This document shows, one piece after another, positions 36,376 through 49,291 of a stretch of 64,000 nt of DNA. Source of the stretch: Rutidosis leptorrhynchoides (Eukaryota > Streptophyta > Magnoliopsida > Asterales > Asteraceae). Within the stretch, counting starts at the first letter, position 1. Every line of letters starts with the position of its first letter. Position numbers and translations under genes: made by a program. Below the pieces are notes generated by a model, which worked only from the letters and a program-made list of their open reading frames with translations, did not search any database and had not been told where the DNA came from. The stretch lies in the NCBI RefSeq assembly GCF_046630445.1, contig NC_092341.1, forward strand, positions 33,622,501 to 33,686,500. The letters run 5' to 3'.

Positions 36376-37190
36376 CTTAACAAGAACACCTTTTTGAACC
36401 TGTTCTCTCTTGATCAAATTAATAATTTCTTCAGGAGCATCACTTTTTGTAGCTAAGAAAATAACCCAGGTAAACCTAGAATACTCATCAACAATTACCA
36501 AAGTATATCTTTTCCCACCCAAACTACTAGTGTTCATTGGACCAAATAGATCCATGTGAAGCATATGAAGTGGATTACTAATAGTAGCTAGGGTTTTTTA
36601 GGGAAACTTTGTTTTGGTTTGTTTACCCATAATGCAAGCAGAACAAGGTTTATCTTTCTTGAAAGGTTGTTGAGGCAACCCTCTAACAAGCTTCTTTTTG
36701 AAAAGCTCGTTAATATTTTTTGAAATTGAGATGAGATAACCTTTTATGCCAAAGCCAATTAAGTTCAGGAACAGTCTGAGAATACAAATAAGTTTCAATT
36801 CCAGTATCAACAGAATCTAAATCCAGCATGTACACATTTTGAACTCTCCAAGCTACAAGTGTTGGCCTTCCTTTTGGATCATAAATAATACCAGCTTTCT
36901 TTCTTATTCTAATCTCACAATCTTCATCAGCAATCTGACTCACACTTAGCAGATTATGCTTTAACCCTTCAACTAAAGCAACTTTCTTAAATGAAACACT
37001 TCCAGCTTTAACAGTACCATAACCAATAGTCTTTGCAACTGAATTATCACCATATCTTACAGAAGGACCTTTTTCTTCAACAAACCCTACAAGATGCTCT
37101 TTGCATCCAGTCATGTGTCTTGAGCAGCCACTGTCTAAATACCACAAATTACCCTGCTACACAAGACACAAAACAAAAGAAAATGATTAG
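36376..37190 (-). pseudogene. Ty1/copia pol, 5' part: protease and integrase N-terminus
   Basis: The upstream half of the pol split by the Athila element. Reverse-strand pieces: protease WYLDSGCSRHMTG with the following GYGTV region (37147-36710), the pre-integrase LWHKRLSHLNFKK, zinc-binding CSACIMGKQT (36660-36600), and the integrase core start MDLFGP..VDEYSRFTWV (36564-36376). A frameshift near 36720 separates the protease frame from the integrase frame, and TAA near 36598 interrupts the integrase linker. The frame then runs to the Athila junction and resumes at 19577 after one copy of CTTAA. The element was already decaying or has decayed since that insertion. Confidence 0.85.
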
Positions 37191-37267
37191 TTTTTAAGGG
37201 GAACCCACTTTTCAGTGGGTTCAGTTGGAGTGCTCTTCACTCTCCAAACAAAAGCTTTGTCCCCAAT

Positions 37268-38330
37268 CTAAATCAACTTGTCCTTAACTGTTTTCAAAAC
37301 ATTTTCACAAACTTTAGGTTTCCATACCTTTTCAATTTTCTCAGGAAAACAAGATGTTCTTTTAACTAAAGATTTTTCTTGACTCTTGATTTTTTCATTG
37401 AGTTTTGAAATTTTCCTTTTGAGTTTTTGGATAGTCTTTGCTTGTTTTGACCTTCTTTTAGTTGACCTTATTGGATCTGGACAAGTGTCACTATCAGAGG
37501 ACGATTCAGAATTACTATTGCTACTTGACTCTTGGGAGTCAGACTCTAGGTCAGAACATACACTTTCACTTTTAGAGACTAAACTGTTAGAGTCTGAAGG
37601 TTTCAAGAGTTCAGACTCTAGTGGATTTCTGCATTCTAGTATTATAGTCTCTGAGGGTTCAACAGGATCTAATGATCTTACAAATGCATTAGTTAAAATC
37701 TTTTTGTCACCATCAAATTTTACAAAAGTGTCAGGTAAAATGTCAGGTTTGAATACACTAGGATCAACTTTCACATTATTGTTTAATATGTAGTTTTCAC
37801 CTAGTATAGCCTTAATATCATTTGGAATTTTTTTTGGCAATAGCATCAGAATTCTTTTTGGAAGACACACATCAAGATTTACAAATTGTTTCATAATATT
37901 TTGACCTTTTAACTGATCTTCCTAATTCAGTATTTAGCCTTTTAGTTTCTTCTGTGTATGCCATTTTATATGTGTCAAGTTCTGCCTCACATTCTTTTAA
38001 TTCTTTAATTTCAGCATCTTTGTTTTTGATGGTGTTTTTAAGATCAAAAATTTGTGTTCTTAACCTATCAATATCTTCTAAACACCACTTAAAGTCAAGC
38101 AACAAGTACTGAAATATTCTCACTTTTTCATTATCAAGATAATTCACAAAGTTTTGTACCTTATAGGCAGAAGCTTTATTGCAAGTAGAGTCCTTATCCA
38201 TCTTCTCAACAGCTTTCAGATCTTCCTCAAACTTGCTAGAACCACCATCCCTTTTAATTACAGCCATATCTGGAGTAGTAATAGTACTGATAAGAAAAAC
38301 ATGGATCGTTTTAAAGATCACCGAGATAGG
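37268..38330 (-). pseudogene. Copia gag-side hydrophilic and coiled-coil region (capsid part missing)
   Basis: Two reverse-strand segments, 38321-37872 and 37894-37268, are joined by a frameshift near 37890. The first has a clear coiled coil (Leu-Arg-Thr-Gln-Ile-Phe-Asp-Leu-Lys onward, Lys/Glu-rich). The second has a Ser/Asp/Glu-rich tract and a second basic coiled coil (KLKRKISKLNEKI). The usual gag capsid domain and CCHC knuckle are not seen. The primer site is only about 20 bases from the upstream end of the coiled-coil ORF, so most of gag appears to have been deleted. Confidence 0.6.
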
Positions 38331-38345
38331 ATTTACACCTTTCTG

Positions 38346-38357
38346 GCTCTGATACCA
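38346..38357 (-). other. Primer-binding site of the minus-strand copia element
   Basis: The minus-strand TGGTATCAGAGC is complementary to initiator tRNA-Met. It places the 5' LTR at higher coordinates. Confidence 0.85.
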
Positions 38358-38890
38358 GTTATTAGTTCACAGTATTCAACTATGAACACCAGACTCTCAA
38401 TAGAACAATGAATATGAATTATAAGAACAGACAATTGAGAGAACACGAATTGAAAATATATAAAAGACAAAGTATTTCGTGCAAAAGATACATCATCATA
38501 ATGAACCGTACCCCTATTTATACAGAGTTAAACCAAATCTTGAAGATTTGGTTTCCTAAACTACTTGACTAAAACTTAGGAAAAGATAAACTTAAAACTA
38601 ACAAATATTCTAAACAATGCAAAGTTTATCTTCTAGAGATAACACAGAATCAAAACACAATCTTCTTAATATTTAAACAAATTTTCAGAATTTTCCATAG
38701 CTTAATCATCAAGTAATCAAAACGATGACTTTATCAAAATCTGCAACTTCAGACTCTAGGACTCCAGACTCTAACTCCTGCAAAACACTTTGACTCATCA
38801 GATCATTTTTCCAACAAAAACGTCAAAATTACTAGCATCAATCAAAATCAAAATAACAATTATAGAAAAACGTAATATCAAATAAAATGG
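38358..38890 (-). repeat. Probable 5' LTR of the minus-strand copia element
   Basis: The sequence right of the primer site has no ORF and repeated CAGACTCT words. The LTR borders are uncertain: I do not see a clean CA end at the primer site, and the outer TG is a guess near AATATCA at 38881. No matching 3' LTR was found on the other side of the element. Confidence 0.4.
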
Positions 38891-39570
38891 ACCTAGGTAT
38901 GTAATGTTGGACTATATTCTTTTGCCCTTTTGGATGTTAGGCCTTGTGTGATTGCACAATTTGCACGCCCAAATATCCGTATAAATATTGCACATTGGCA
39001 TTTATCTTCCTATTTCTTACTTAAATTATCTTTTTCAATGATCATTAGAAGAATAACAAATATTCATTTGCAAGTTGCTTGTTATTTATACGATTATTTG
39101 TCACTCTGTGTGTGTAACATATGTAGAACAATGAAATACTCGAATGAGAAGGAAAATCAGAGAACAAAATACCATATGTTTGAAACCAGTTGTATCATTA
39201 AAATTTAAGATATTAGATATATACATGTAAATGGATAAAGAATTTACTTGATATAGACTGTATGCAGGTTTTGAGCTCCTCTTCTAACAGATGCAGACAT
39301 TTTGTGACTATTAACTTTGATCTCATTCCACCCTCTTTTATACTCACTTCTTTATTTTATTTTATGCATTTTTTAAAATAAAATAAAAATCATAATTTTA
39401 TCTGAGACAGTTTGTTTTCCCATGAAAAGGTTTGGACCTGATACATAGAATATCTTTAGTTTTCCCATCCGTACAAGTCATCTACACTTGGTTGATCCCA
39501 TCTAAGATATCAAAAAGGTTATTAAATAAAAATAATAAAATATAAATAAATTGATTCTTCATGTTCATGT

Positions 39571-39791
39571 TACCCGGGGAAAGAGGGTATTTTTACTTGA
39601 ATGTACGTAGCCTAATCGGGTATTCCGTGACTGTTTTCAACCATTTTCCTTGGCCACCCAAGATATGTTACTAGTGAGGGGAAGAAAGTTTTCACAGTTG
39701 GTCTACCCGGGGAGGGGAAATATTTTTACTCAGATATACGCGGTCTAACCGGGTTATGTGGTGACAAATTCCGATCCTTTCCCTATCCATT
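39571..39791. repeat. Degenerate direct repeat pair, period 133 bp
   Basis: Two units of about 88 bases start TACCCGGGGA at 39571 and 39704. They share TATTTTTACT, TA-Pu-CCTAA/TCTAA, CGGGT and GTGAC in the same order. Divergence is around one third by eye. Confidence 0.75.
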
Positions 39792-41389
39792 CCACAACTG
39801 TTTCAAGATAAATCATAAATGTCAGATCAACAATTTGCAAGCTAACATCTTCTGTGGATTTGTGAGTATGTTGAGCTGATTCGGTCTGACTTTGGAATTC
39901 AAATAGATTTTGATTGTAAACAGAACCAAAATCTTCAGATGGTTATGTCTCTCTATGCTGTTTTAAACGGCGTACTTAATCAATCTGGAGTGTACTGTTT
40001 TTAATTGTAATCATCATGTTAATCGCTCAGTATTTTCGGTTATCAATTTCTATTGAAAAAGAACAAATAATCAAGATAAGATTAAAGTATAAGTCATGGG
40101 CTACCACCATGCATTCGCCCGTTGTATATGGGGTTAAAGGATGACTCCTGAACGGAGTGGCAGATCCATAAATTTTCTGTAACGGTTGTAAAACATTATA
40201 TATATATTAATATCAATAAATTCGCATCTGAACTCAGTGGCAGATCCTATATTTGCTACGGGGACACAATTCAAAACTTGCTTATGGGTCCTCAAGACAG
40301 AAGAGATGGCGGCTCTTTGGCAATCGGGAGAGGAAATATGTCCATGGAGGCTTTCGCGACATTCGATGATATGATGACACGTTTGGCCGGGGAGAGCGTG
40401 TCAGGTGATGGATTCGCTAATGTGTTATCTTACAACTTTGATAATCGGTACGGAGAGAATTCTTTGAAAGGGACGGTTAATGAAAAATTGAAAAGTGCAG
40501 GTCCTCGAAGTTGATTGGCGTGGTCCGTCTTATGTTCTTTGCTTGGTTTCGTTCCTTATGTTTTCCATGTTATTCCCGGTTTTTGTTTGATTAGTTTGTT
40601 TGTAGTTTTTTTCGGGATGGTAGGGACACTCGTTTATAGATAGTTTTTGTTTAAATGGATGCTTTTTAGGTGGAGTTTTTTCATGTCCTTTTGTATTCCC
40701 TGTTGAAGGCGTTTTCCTTTGGAAAACGACCTCGTTTTAATATGGGTATTCATTATTTTCGCTAAAAAAATCCATAAATTTGCGTCCAGTTTCATGCCAT
40801 ATTCAATCACAATTTTTGAATATGATAAAGCATTTATAGTCATATTCATGGTTATCGTACCTCTTAACATACACAATTGAGTTTTCCCAGTAAAACTAAC
40901 TTGCAAACTTCCATATCACTAAAAGTTTATTTTCAGAGATTTATGAATTATGGCCCAGATTCACTGGATCATAAGTACATTGTATCATAAACATACAAAT
41001 TTCATAAGTACAATGAATCAAAACATACACTGCATCTTAACCTTATAAGTTTGAGTGCATCTTGTTTCCCTGCCCCTCTAAAGCAGACCCCAAAGCGAAA
41101 AAGCAAATAAACTATTGAAAACCAAAACTAGACCATAAAACTAATACCTTATTCTTTGGTGTCTCAGATCCTAAAGGCTTCTCCCATAGCTAACTGGGCA
41201 CTTGAATCCTGGACCATTAAGTTTATAAATTTAAATTGTTAAAAACCCAGTAAATTTGCTTAAATTAACTCGTAGAATACCGGGTGATATTCAAGAAAGT
41301 TGATAATCTGATATTGAATGTGTCGAGAAAAGCTCCAAGGCAGTCCTCAAATGTAATTTGAGTGACAGTTGCATCTAAAATATTAGGCA

Positions 41390-41525
41390 AAAATGGGTCT
41401 TGACCCAAACCCAATCCGACCCGTTTGGGTCCATTCAAAAAATCTGGAAATTTGGGTTCGACCAGTTTGGACCCAAACCCATATGGGTTTGACCCAAACC
41501 AGACCCGACCCGACCCGATTTCCAA
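41390..41525. repeat. ACCC/GGGT-rich degenerate minisatellite
   Basis: Many interleaved GACCC, AAACCC and TTTGGGT words on both strands. It resembles simple degenerate sequence rather than true telomeric TTTAGGG repeats. Confidence 0.7.
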
Positions 41526-42260
41526 GTATAATTGTATCAAGAACTGAGTCATGGTCTCTGATCACTTTGGGTACTGGAATATCATCTTTTTTTCGTGATA
41601 GATTTCACCCTGTTGAAAATGAATGCAGCAGCTGAAGCTTTTGGAATCATAGTACTTGGTGTATATGACAATCTGGATAGATAACCATACCAGAAAAATT
41701 ATTCAGCTCTATTTCTTAGTACTAATGCAAATGATTACACTAAAATTTTATTTTTTTTGAAGCAAACTGCACAAAATTGCACTGTACTTATGGATATTAA
41801 TGCGTAACGAATCATTTTGATTTAAGGTATTGAACTTTTTGGCTTGTTGGCCGGTTAACCACCCTGTCGTATCACCACCGATATGGTTTTTTTTATTACT
41901 ATTTTATTCCCTATCAATCATAGTATCATCTTACTGGCTAATGCAACTAAATGTCCCAAATCAACAAGAACAGTTAAGAAAACTATAAAAGTTGAGTGAC
42001 TAAAATAAAGCCAAACAATGCAAGGTAACTTATTGACATACAATTGGAATCGAATATGAAATCTTTATCTTTATAATATAAAAGCATACCGCCAGGAGTC
42101 GAACTCAAAACCTCAAAACTAATTAGTTAATTAGATACTGCTACGCAAAAGACTGCTTCTGGCACCAATATGTCAACTTGAATTATAGTAAAGCAATTGT
42201 ACATTTATAGTATTTTCTTCCATGGTAATAGCTTAAACTGAATATTCCTCTAATTTTGTA

Positions 42261-42296
<36 letters not shown>

Positions 42297-42795
42297 CATG
42301 TATATTTAGTTGTAAAAAAAAAAAAAAACAAAAAAAAAACTTGATTTAAAAAAAAAGAAGCAAAAAGGGTGATCCACATTTACAACTTTTATAAGAGAGA
42401 TTTCAGTCAAAGACTACTACTATACTAGTTTACTTCTCAATTTTCACATGTCAACCATCATTTAACTGGATCCAAAGATTGAAATCAAAGACCAGTTTCA
42501 ACATGAACTGAACTTAATATCAAAGAATACATTATGAATTGAATAATCTGAACCTGTTTGAACTCGAATTATATAATTCATATTCAATAAAAGTATGTGT
42601 TACATAATCCAATAATAAGTACAGTAGTTTATTGAACAACACTGAAGAAAGAATATATTTGAGATCCCTAAACCTGTATTCACCTTCATCTAATATATAC
42701 AGTTTTTTTATATACCATCTATAAGAATCATCATTTCACTTTGTACTTTATACACCTCAGAAAAATAGTAATCTTCAGTTTTAACACATATTTAC

Positions 42796-45700
42796 CTAGG
42801 ACAATGTTGATGATGTGTCAGACAAGTAGACATTTCTGCGTGACTTGTTAGCGACGATCGGGTTTCCTGACCCATCGAGCTCGATAACAGCCGTGTCGCC
42901 GCGCTCAAACTCTCCGCTTAAAAGTGATTCACTTAAAGGATCTTCGATAATGAGAGTTAGAGCCCGTCGAAGAGGGCGGGCCCCATAACTCCTATCGAAA
43001 CCTTGTTCACATATAAGCTCCATTACAGGTGTAGACACCTCTAAGTTTATTCCAAATGAAACGAGCCTCTTTTTCACTTCTTCAATCATCATATTTAAAA
43101 TCTCGAGCATCTGCAAACATCATATGGTTTCAAAATAAGTTTTTCTTTTTCTTTCATGAAATATGGTGCTCCTGAAAGGATTGACAAAGTGTTGGGTTGC
43201 GTAAGAAGTCAAAATTAGGTTTGGGTCAAAATGGTTACTTTAGTCTGGGTTGAAACAGGTTGAGTTGGATTTGGCTGAACCTCAGGCAAGGTTTAACTAA
43301 TGTTTTGTGATTTTAAATTTATAAAATAACTACTGTGATGTATAATAACTATCAAAGATATTACTAAGATATAATAATTCTAGATCTTTTTATTATGGGT
43401 GCCGCCTATAACTTACAGGGATCAAAACAGGCCAAGTTGACCCACACTTTTTGTTCACTAAAAAAGGCTTCAAGTAACTAATGTGTTGACTATGATTAAA
43501 AAATGGGAGGTGATACTCACACACTAATTTTTGATCTATACACACTTTTTACCATAACACTTACAATTATATCCTTAACTTTGTCTAGGGAGTTGTTATT
43601 GTAAATAAGGACATATTAGTAAATTAGGTGTGTATGGATCAAAAACTGGTGTGTGAATATCACTTGGTTAAATAATCTAAATTTATAAACAAAGATGATT
43701 TCGGATGACAGATATTTTGAATACAGTTTGGGTGACTTCGAACATACACCCTTTTAGGTAACATTTGGATGGCCGAATAAGGTCATTTGGCCAGTTTGAG
43801 ATACACGACCCAAATCTACACATTCATAAGTAACAGGTCGAAATTCCTAACACTACTAGAAAGATCAAATTACAGACTCAAAAGTAACTGAAAAGTAGTA
43901 GGACAAACCTGAGTCTTTTCTAGTGCACGGAACACAACTACTTCGTCGATCCTATTGAGTAACTCGGGTCGAAAATAAGCCTTGAGTTCTTCCATTACTA
44001 ACGACTTTAGCCCGGCATAAGATGACGAGGTCTCATCATCATCAAGCATGAAACCAATAGAGTTATGTCTACCTTTTGCAATAGCCGTGGACCCCACGTT
44101 AGAAGTCATCACCACTAACGCATTTTTAAACGATACTCTACGACCCTGCATGATAACAAAACATAATGAGTCGGTTATAATGACTAATTAATAAATAAAT
44201 TATCCTATTTTATTAAAAAAAAAAAATTTAGATGTACAAACCTGAGAATCTGTAAGGTGACCATCTTCAAAGATTTGAAGAAGAATGTTGAAGATATCGG
44301 GATGCGCCTTTTCGATTTCGTCTAGCAGTACAACGGTAAAAGGACGTTTACGAATGGCTTCGGTAAGGGTCCCACCTTCACCGTAACCTACGTAACCGGG
44401 TGGTGACCCAATTAGCTTGCTAACTGTATGTCGCTCCATGTATTCACTCATGTCTAATCTTAACATCGCACCTTCCTGTACTAACACAACAAGATGTCAA
44501 AAAAAAAAAAAAAAAAAAAAGATCTACACTCCATTGTTAATATCTAAAAAAAAAATAAAAAATAAAAACTTTTTTTTGTAAAGATAATTCTTGCATGAAA
44601 TAAAAGATAAATGCCAACAGTCCCGAGCGGTCAGTCCCTTTTAAATATAAACTTTTGAGAAATGTATAATTATTACCGAGCCAAAGTAGGATGCGGCTAA
44701 AGCTTTTGTGAGTTCGGTTTTGCCAACTCCTGTGGGCCCACAAAAAAGCATGGCTGCAATTGGTCTGTCGGGATCTTTTAAGCCGACACGCGATCTCTTA
44801 ACAGCACGACAGATGGCATCCACAGCTTCATCTTGAGCACAAACTCGTTCCTTTAACCGTTGATCGAGTCCGACCAATAACATTCTTTCGTCAGCAGTCA
44901 ACTGTTGAATAGGAATTCCTGACCATAGAGACGCAACTTCGGCTATTTCACCGGCTCCCACTATCGTAGGCCTGAAAATAGACCACAAAATTAAATTAAA
45001 GAAAACAAAAAAGAATAAAAAACGGAAAAAGGGGGATTAAGAATAAGCTTACTCCTGGTCACCGGATGTGGAAGTCAACGCAGTCTCGTCATTAGTCTCC
45101 TGCTGGTCAACAAGATTGCTATGTTTGCTTGCCAAAACCTGGTTTCAGATAACATCGATGGAATGATTAAATGAATGCAATTTTCAACCAAAGAGTCACA
45201 TAAAAGGTAAACCTTTACCCAAATAAGTAAAAAAATGGGTAAAATGTTGTCAGATAACATCGATGGAATGACTACATTAAAGTTAAATGATGTATAGGTA
45301 TATGGTCAACGTGAGCAATATGTTATCACAGAGTCACATAAAAGGTAAACTTTACCCAAATAAAAGAGAAAAATGGGTCAAATGGGTCAAATGGGACAAA
45401 ACTCACCCAAAGAGTATCTATAAATGCATCTTGGGTCAGGCAAAGGGTCAAAGAAGTAAAAAAGGTAAAAAAAAAAAAAAACAAATACGGTCGAAGATAG
45501 TCACAGGATAACCCGGTTGGGCTGTAAACATCTAGGTATAAGATCCATTTGCAGGTCAACCGGTCCCTCTGACCGACACTAAACTTTCCCAGTTTTACCC
45601 AACCCGCCCATATTGCCACCTGTATATCAAAGCAACTTAAGACATAATTGGCAACAAAGAAGAAGGCAATGGTATTACCACATCATGCATAGCCTGGACA

Positions 45701-47831
45701 GCTTTAATTTCTTGCCAATAATCATTCGGGGACTTTGAAAGTATATCAATTTGCTCTTCTTTTTTCTTTTTGAAATATGCCATTCTTGCTCTGCTGCCCG
45801 CTTCATCAATCAAATCAATCGCTTTATCCGGAAGATATCTGTCGGGAATGTATCTTGACGACAGGTACACAGCTGCGTTTATGGCCTCCAATGTATATTT
45901 ACATTTGTGATGCTTCTCGTATTTTTCTTGCAAACCCATCAGAATATGAATTGCATCCTCCTGAATTTTACATAATTTTGTACATTAAAGTCATCATCAG
46001 TCAATAAAGCCTGATATTTTGAATGCATAAACACACTTATACACGTGCATATGTATATATCTATGACTATATGTAATATGTATATGTATATATCTATTAC
46101 CTGATTAGGTTCTTCAATTAAAACAGGCTGGAATCTGCGTGCAAGTGCTTGATCCTTGTCAAAATGCAATCTGTACTCATCCATAGTTGTCGATGCAATA
46201 CACTGCAATAACAACATTATCGCTTAACAAAACGTATATCTCAGAGAAATTAATATTCAGCAAGAGAAAAAATATTAAAATTTTTAAAAATAAATTTAAA
46301 AAAAAAAGACCTGTAATTCACCCCTTCCAAGAGATGGCTTCAAAAGATTACCGATGTCAAGTCCAGACCCCTTGTTACCTCGTCCAACAGTTCCCGACCC
46401 AATGAGCGTATGCACTTCATCGATGAACAGGATCACGTTGCCTGCAATGCCATATATATAAAATGAGACATAACAAAATATTTTTAAAAAAAATGTATAT
46501 TTAGATTCATTTTGAAAATGTGTGCATACCGGACTCCTTTACCTCCCTAATTAGGGAAGTAACACGTCCCTCTAGTTCTCCCCTCTCTTTCGCACCAGAA
46601 ATTAACAAACCTATATCCAACGACATAACCCGTTTCGTCTGCAATGAAACAAATAAACAAGTTAACAAAACCAAAAATCCATAACACTGCAAGTTGTGTG
46701 TTTGGGTTAATAAAAATTATTAGAAGAACGTGTAAAATGGGTTGAAAGTCGTTCAAAGTATATTTTAAATGTACTGATCCTCCCAAAAAAAAAAAAAAAC
46801 TCCAGAGATTTTACTTATTACTGCAATAAAAATGATTGTATAAGATATTGTATTAACATTAACACGTTATTTATAACAAACATATTTTAAAAATAGACAG
46901 TAAAAGTGTGTTTCAACCCATACTAAAAATGACTCTTCTTAACCCAAACATGTTTGACCAACTACTCAAAATTTTGGTGACTCCTCTACATTGTAATAAG
47001 AATGGTCATAAAGTGGGACCCACCAAGAGAAACACGGGGACATTTGAATCTGAAATACGAATCGCCAACCCTTCTGCAATTGCCGTTTTCCCGACCCCGG
47101 CTTGACCAAGAAGAATGGGATTATTTTTAGTTCTTCGACAAAGTATCTGAACGATCCTTTCTACTTCAGTTTCTCGACCAATCACAGGATCAATAAGTCC
47201 ATTACTAGCATTAGCCGTAAGATCCACACAAAATTGATCCAATGCACTCTGCCCTGTAAATTGCAAATCACACATTACTATCTAACTTTGAAATATAACA
47301 TTTCAATATTCAATATGTATATTGAATTGATGTTTGAATAATCAACAATATATTTAAATAAAAACATAAAATAAAACTTTTAAGACCCGAAAAATCAGTC
47401 ACCTTTTACTTTATCTTGGGGCTTCCCAGATGCTTTACCAAAAGATGCTTTTTTCAACAATTGTTTAGGCTCTCGTCCCTCTTTCGCAAGCTCTCCTTGA
47501 AGTCTAGAAATCGCCACATCAGCTAAATTATTCAAATTTACTCCCAATCTGCGAAAACAGAACAAAATCATTACCAATCAAAAAATTTACAAGCGTATAT
47601 CTTTATCGAATTGAAATGTCTTTTAAAATCCAAGGACATAAAAATTTACATATTATCATTTTTCACGGTTGAACATTTACTTGTACAAACGCAATAGACG
47701 CATTTGACTCTTTTCGTCAATGCTTCAAAACTCTATCTAGCACTTTAATGGAGTTATACAATCATCAAGTTGTAAACTTGATACCTTATATAACTCAAAA
47801 CATGTTATTTGATTAGCTTTTATGATTCTTA

Positions 47832-47906
<75 letters not shown>

Positions 47907-48891
47907 TTTCGAAAGGCGATTCTTACCTATATATCAGTTCTTATATATGTGAGAAGTGGATTCAATATGTAACCGTGATTCAAAAATTCACATTTTGCAT
48001 GAATTCACAAAGTTGTCAATCCAAAGATTATTCTTCCTAATTTTATTCACTTTTTAACATGTATACGCCAATCATATCATAAAAAAAACTTATATGTATA
48101 TATATCAGCTTTCTCATACATGTATATATATCTATATGTATATTTACTAAATCGAAATTGTGATAAAAGTTGTATATTTACTAAATCGATCAGCTTTCTC
48201 ATATATGTATATGTATATATATAAATTTATAAATTAAAATAAATAAAGAGATGATTAAAATGAAGCCTCACTTTTGAAGAACTTGTGTAGCACTACCATC
48301 ATCAACAGTAAGCAAACCAATAGCAATATGTTCAGGTGCAATAAACTTATACCCCATACTTCTTGAATACTCAACTGCAGCTTCAAACACCCTTTTCGTA
48401 CTATTCGAAAACGCCACATCTGTTGAACCATACGTCGTCGTATCCTTAGTAACTTCCTCAAGATCATTCCAAATACTAATTACAGCTAATCTTGCAGCAT
48501 CAATACTAATCCCTGATTCAAGAAACCCACCAGGAGATCTATCTTCAGCAATCAAACCCAGTAATAGATGTTGTGTAAAGACCATATTTTTACCCAATTT
48601 CTTTGCTTCTTTTTGGGAAAAGACTACAGCTTTAATTGCGCGTTCTGTAAATCTTTCAAAAACCCCAGCTACAATTGTTAATGACCCATGTTTTCTTTTA
48701 GTTTTATACGAATTGGGTTTTGATTTTAATGGGCTGTGCGTGATTGAAACACCGAAGTATGAGGATGAAGATGATGTGAATCGGGTTTTTGAAGAGAATC
48801 TTGAAACGGGTCGGGTTGGAATTGGTGGGCCGAAGTCGATCCGGTGAAGGGAGAGTGGAGACGAACTTGATGATGATGATGAGACTTCCAT
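42796..48891 (-). CDS. CLPD: Chloroplast Clp protease ATP-binding subunit ClpD (ERD1-like), 12 exons
   Basis: Hsp100 AAA+ unfoldase that feeds proteins to the stromal ClpP protease. Exons: 48272-48891, 47403-47548, 47024-47253, 46530-46638, 46311-46441, 46101-46202, 45679-45960, 45053-45138, 44677-44971, 44242-44475, 43909-44145, 42796-43110. All introns are GT-AG. The total is 2787 bases, one frame, 928 residues; Arabidopsis ClpD is of similar length. Residues 1 to about 75 are Ser/Thr/Lys-rich (plastid transit peptide); a Clp N-domain follows from the [12 protein letters not shown] segment. First AAA+ module: Walker A GQAGVGKT (305-312), Walker B ILFIDE (372-377). Second: Walker A GPTGVGKT (647-654), pore loop GYVG (694-697), Walker B VVLLDE (715-720), ClpP-docking IGF (775-777). 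No lesion seen. Arabidopsis ERD1 is induced by drought and senescence. ClpC is excluded by N- and C-terminal resemblance to ClpD. Confidence 0.97.
45145..45365. repeat. Imperfect tandem duplication in ClpD intron 7
   Basis: Two units of about 107-115 bases each carry CAGATAACATCGATGGAATGA, then AGAGTCACATAAAAGGTAAAC and TTTACCCAAATAA. The unit nearest exon 8 abuts its splice acceptor; the other copy lacks the AG. Short AAATGGGTC repeats follow to about 45400. Confidence 0.85.
47833..47909. repeat. (AT)n microsatellite with T run in ClpD intron 1
   Basis: About 33 AT dinucleotides followed by eleven T residues. Probably length-polymorphic. Confidence 0.95.
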
Positions 48892-49150
48892 TGATGGGAA
48901 AAATATGTTAAGAGAATTGAGTTATTATTAGAGAACTTTAATTTATTATTAACAAAATATTAGTTAATAGTACTCCGTAATTATATACAGGAAATGAATT
49001 GAAAAAAGTTGGGTTTAAAAGAGATATAGATATAGATTTACTGTATGTGTGTATATGTATATGTATATATACATATAAGATTGTGTGTGTGGAGTAGAGA
49101 ATATGAGAAAACAAGAAGCAAAAGGAAGAGGATGAAGCCTACACGTTAAA
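48892..49150 (-). promoter_or_regulatory. Probable ClpD 5' untranslated region and proximal promoter
   Basis: This is upstream of the ClpD ATG on the minus strand. A TATA-rich block lies at about 49050-49080. ACGTGT (minus strand, 49141-49146) is an ABRE-type ACGTG core, a class described from Arabidopsis erd1. Transcription start is not determined; AT-rich sequence produces TATA-like words by chance. Confidence 0.35.
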
Positions 49151-49212
49151 GTTTGGTTTTGATAGATTTATTGTTTATTATAATTATAATTATTATATTA
49201 TTATTATTATTA

Positions 49213-49245
49213 CTATATATATATATATATATATATTATTATTAT

Positions 49246-49289
<44 letters not shown>
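49213..49289. repeat. (TA)n microsatellite
   Basis: Two TA-dinucleotide runs separated by TTATTATTATTAC, followed by TTTA repeats. Confidence 0.93.

Positions 49290-49291
<2 letters not shown>

Larger units (their letters stand above)
38891..42795. other. Intergenic region downstream of ClpD
   Basis: No supported gene. It contains a degenerate direct repeat pair (39571-39659, 39704-39791), a 78-codon frame at 40278-40514 without recognised motifs, and a T-rich stretch ending in an A run (40540-40772) that might be the 3' end of a decayed non-LTR element. There is also a GGGT/ACCC-rich patch at 41390-41520 and a T-run/A-run pair at 42265-42350. The last ~150 bases are the probable 3' untranslated region of ClpD. 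Confidence 0.5.

Noticed and set aside
20958..36380. ORFs of 64-114 codons inside the Athila LTRs (20958, 21227, 35792, 36048)
   Set aside because: They are duplicated because the LTRs are duplicated; they differ between copies only by LTR drift and have no recognisable domain.
40278..40514. 78-codon plus-strand ORF in the intergenic region
   Set aside because: Complete frame with plausible codon use but no recognised motif, homologue or neighbouring exon signal; not enough to call a gene.
41390..41525. Possible interstitial telomere repeat
   Set aside because: The words are GACCC/AAACCC mixtures, not tandem TTTAGGG units.
42265..42350. T-run followed by A-run as a terminator or foldback element
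   Set aside because: Plain homopolymers with unequal lengths and an unrelated 20-base middle; no flanking target duplication seen.
42796..48891. ClpD read as a fragmented pseudogene because its ORFs are short
   Set aside because: All twelve segments are bounded by GT-AG sites and join into one uninterrupted 928-codon frame.
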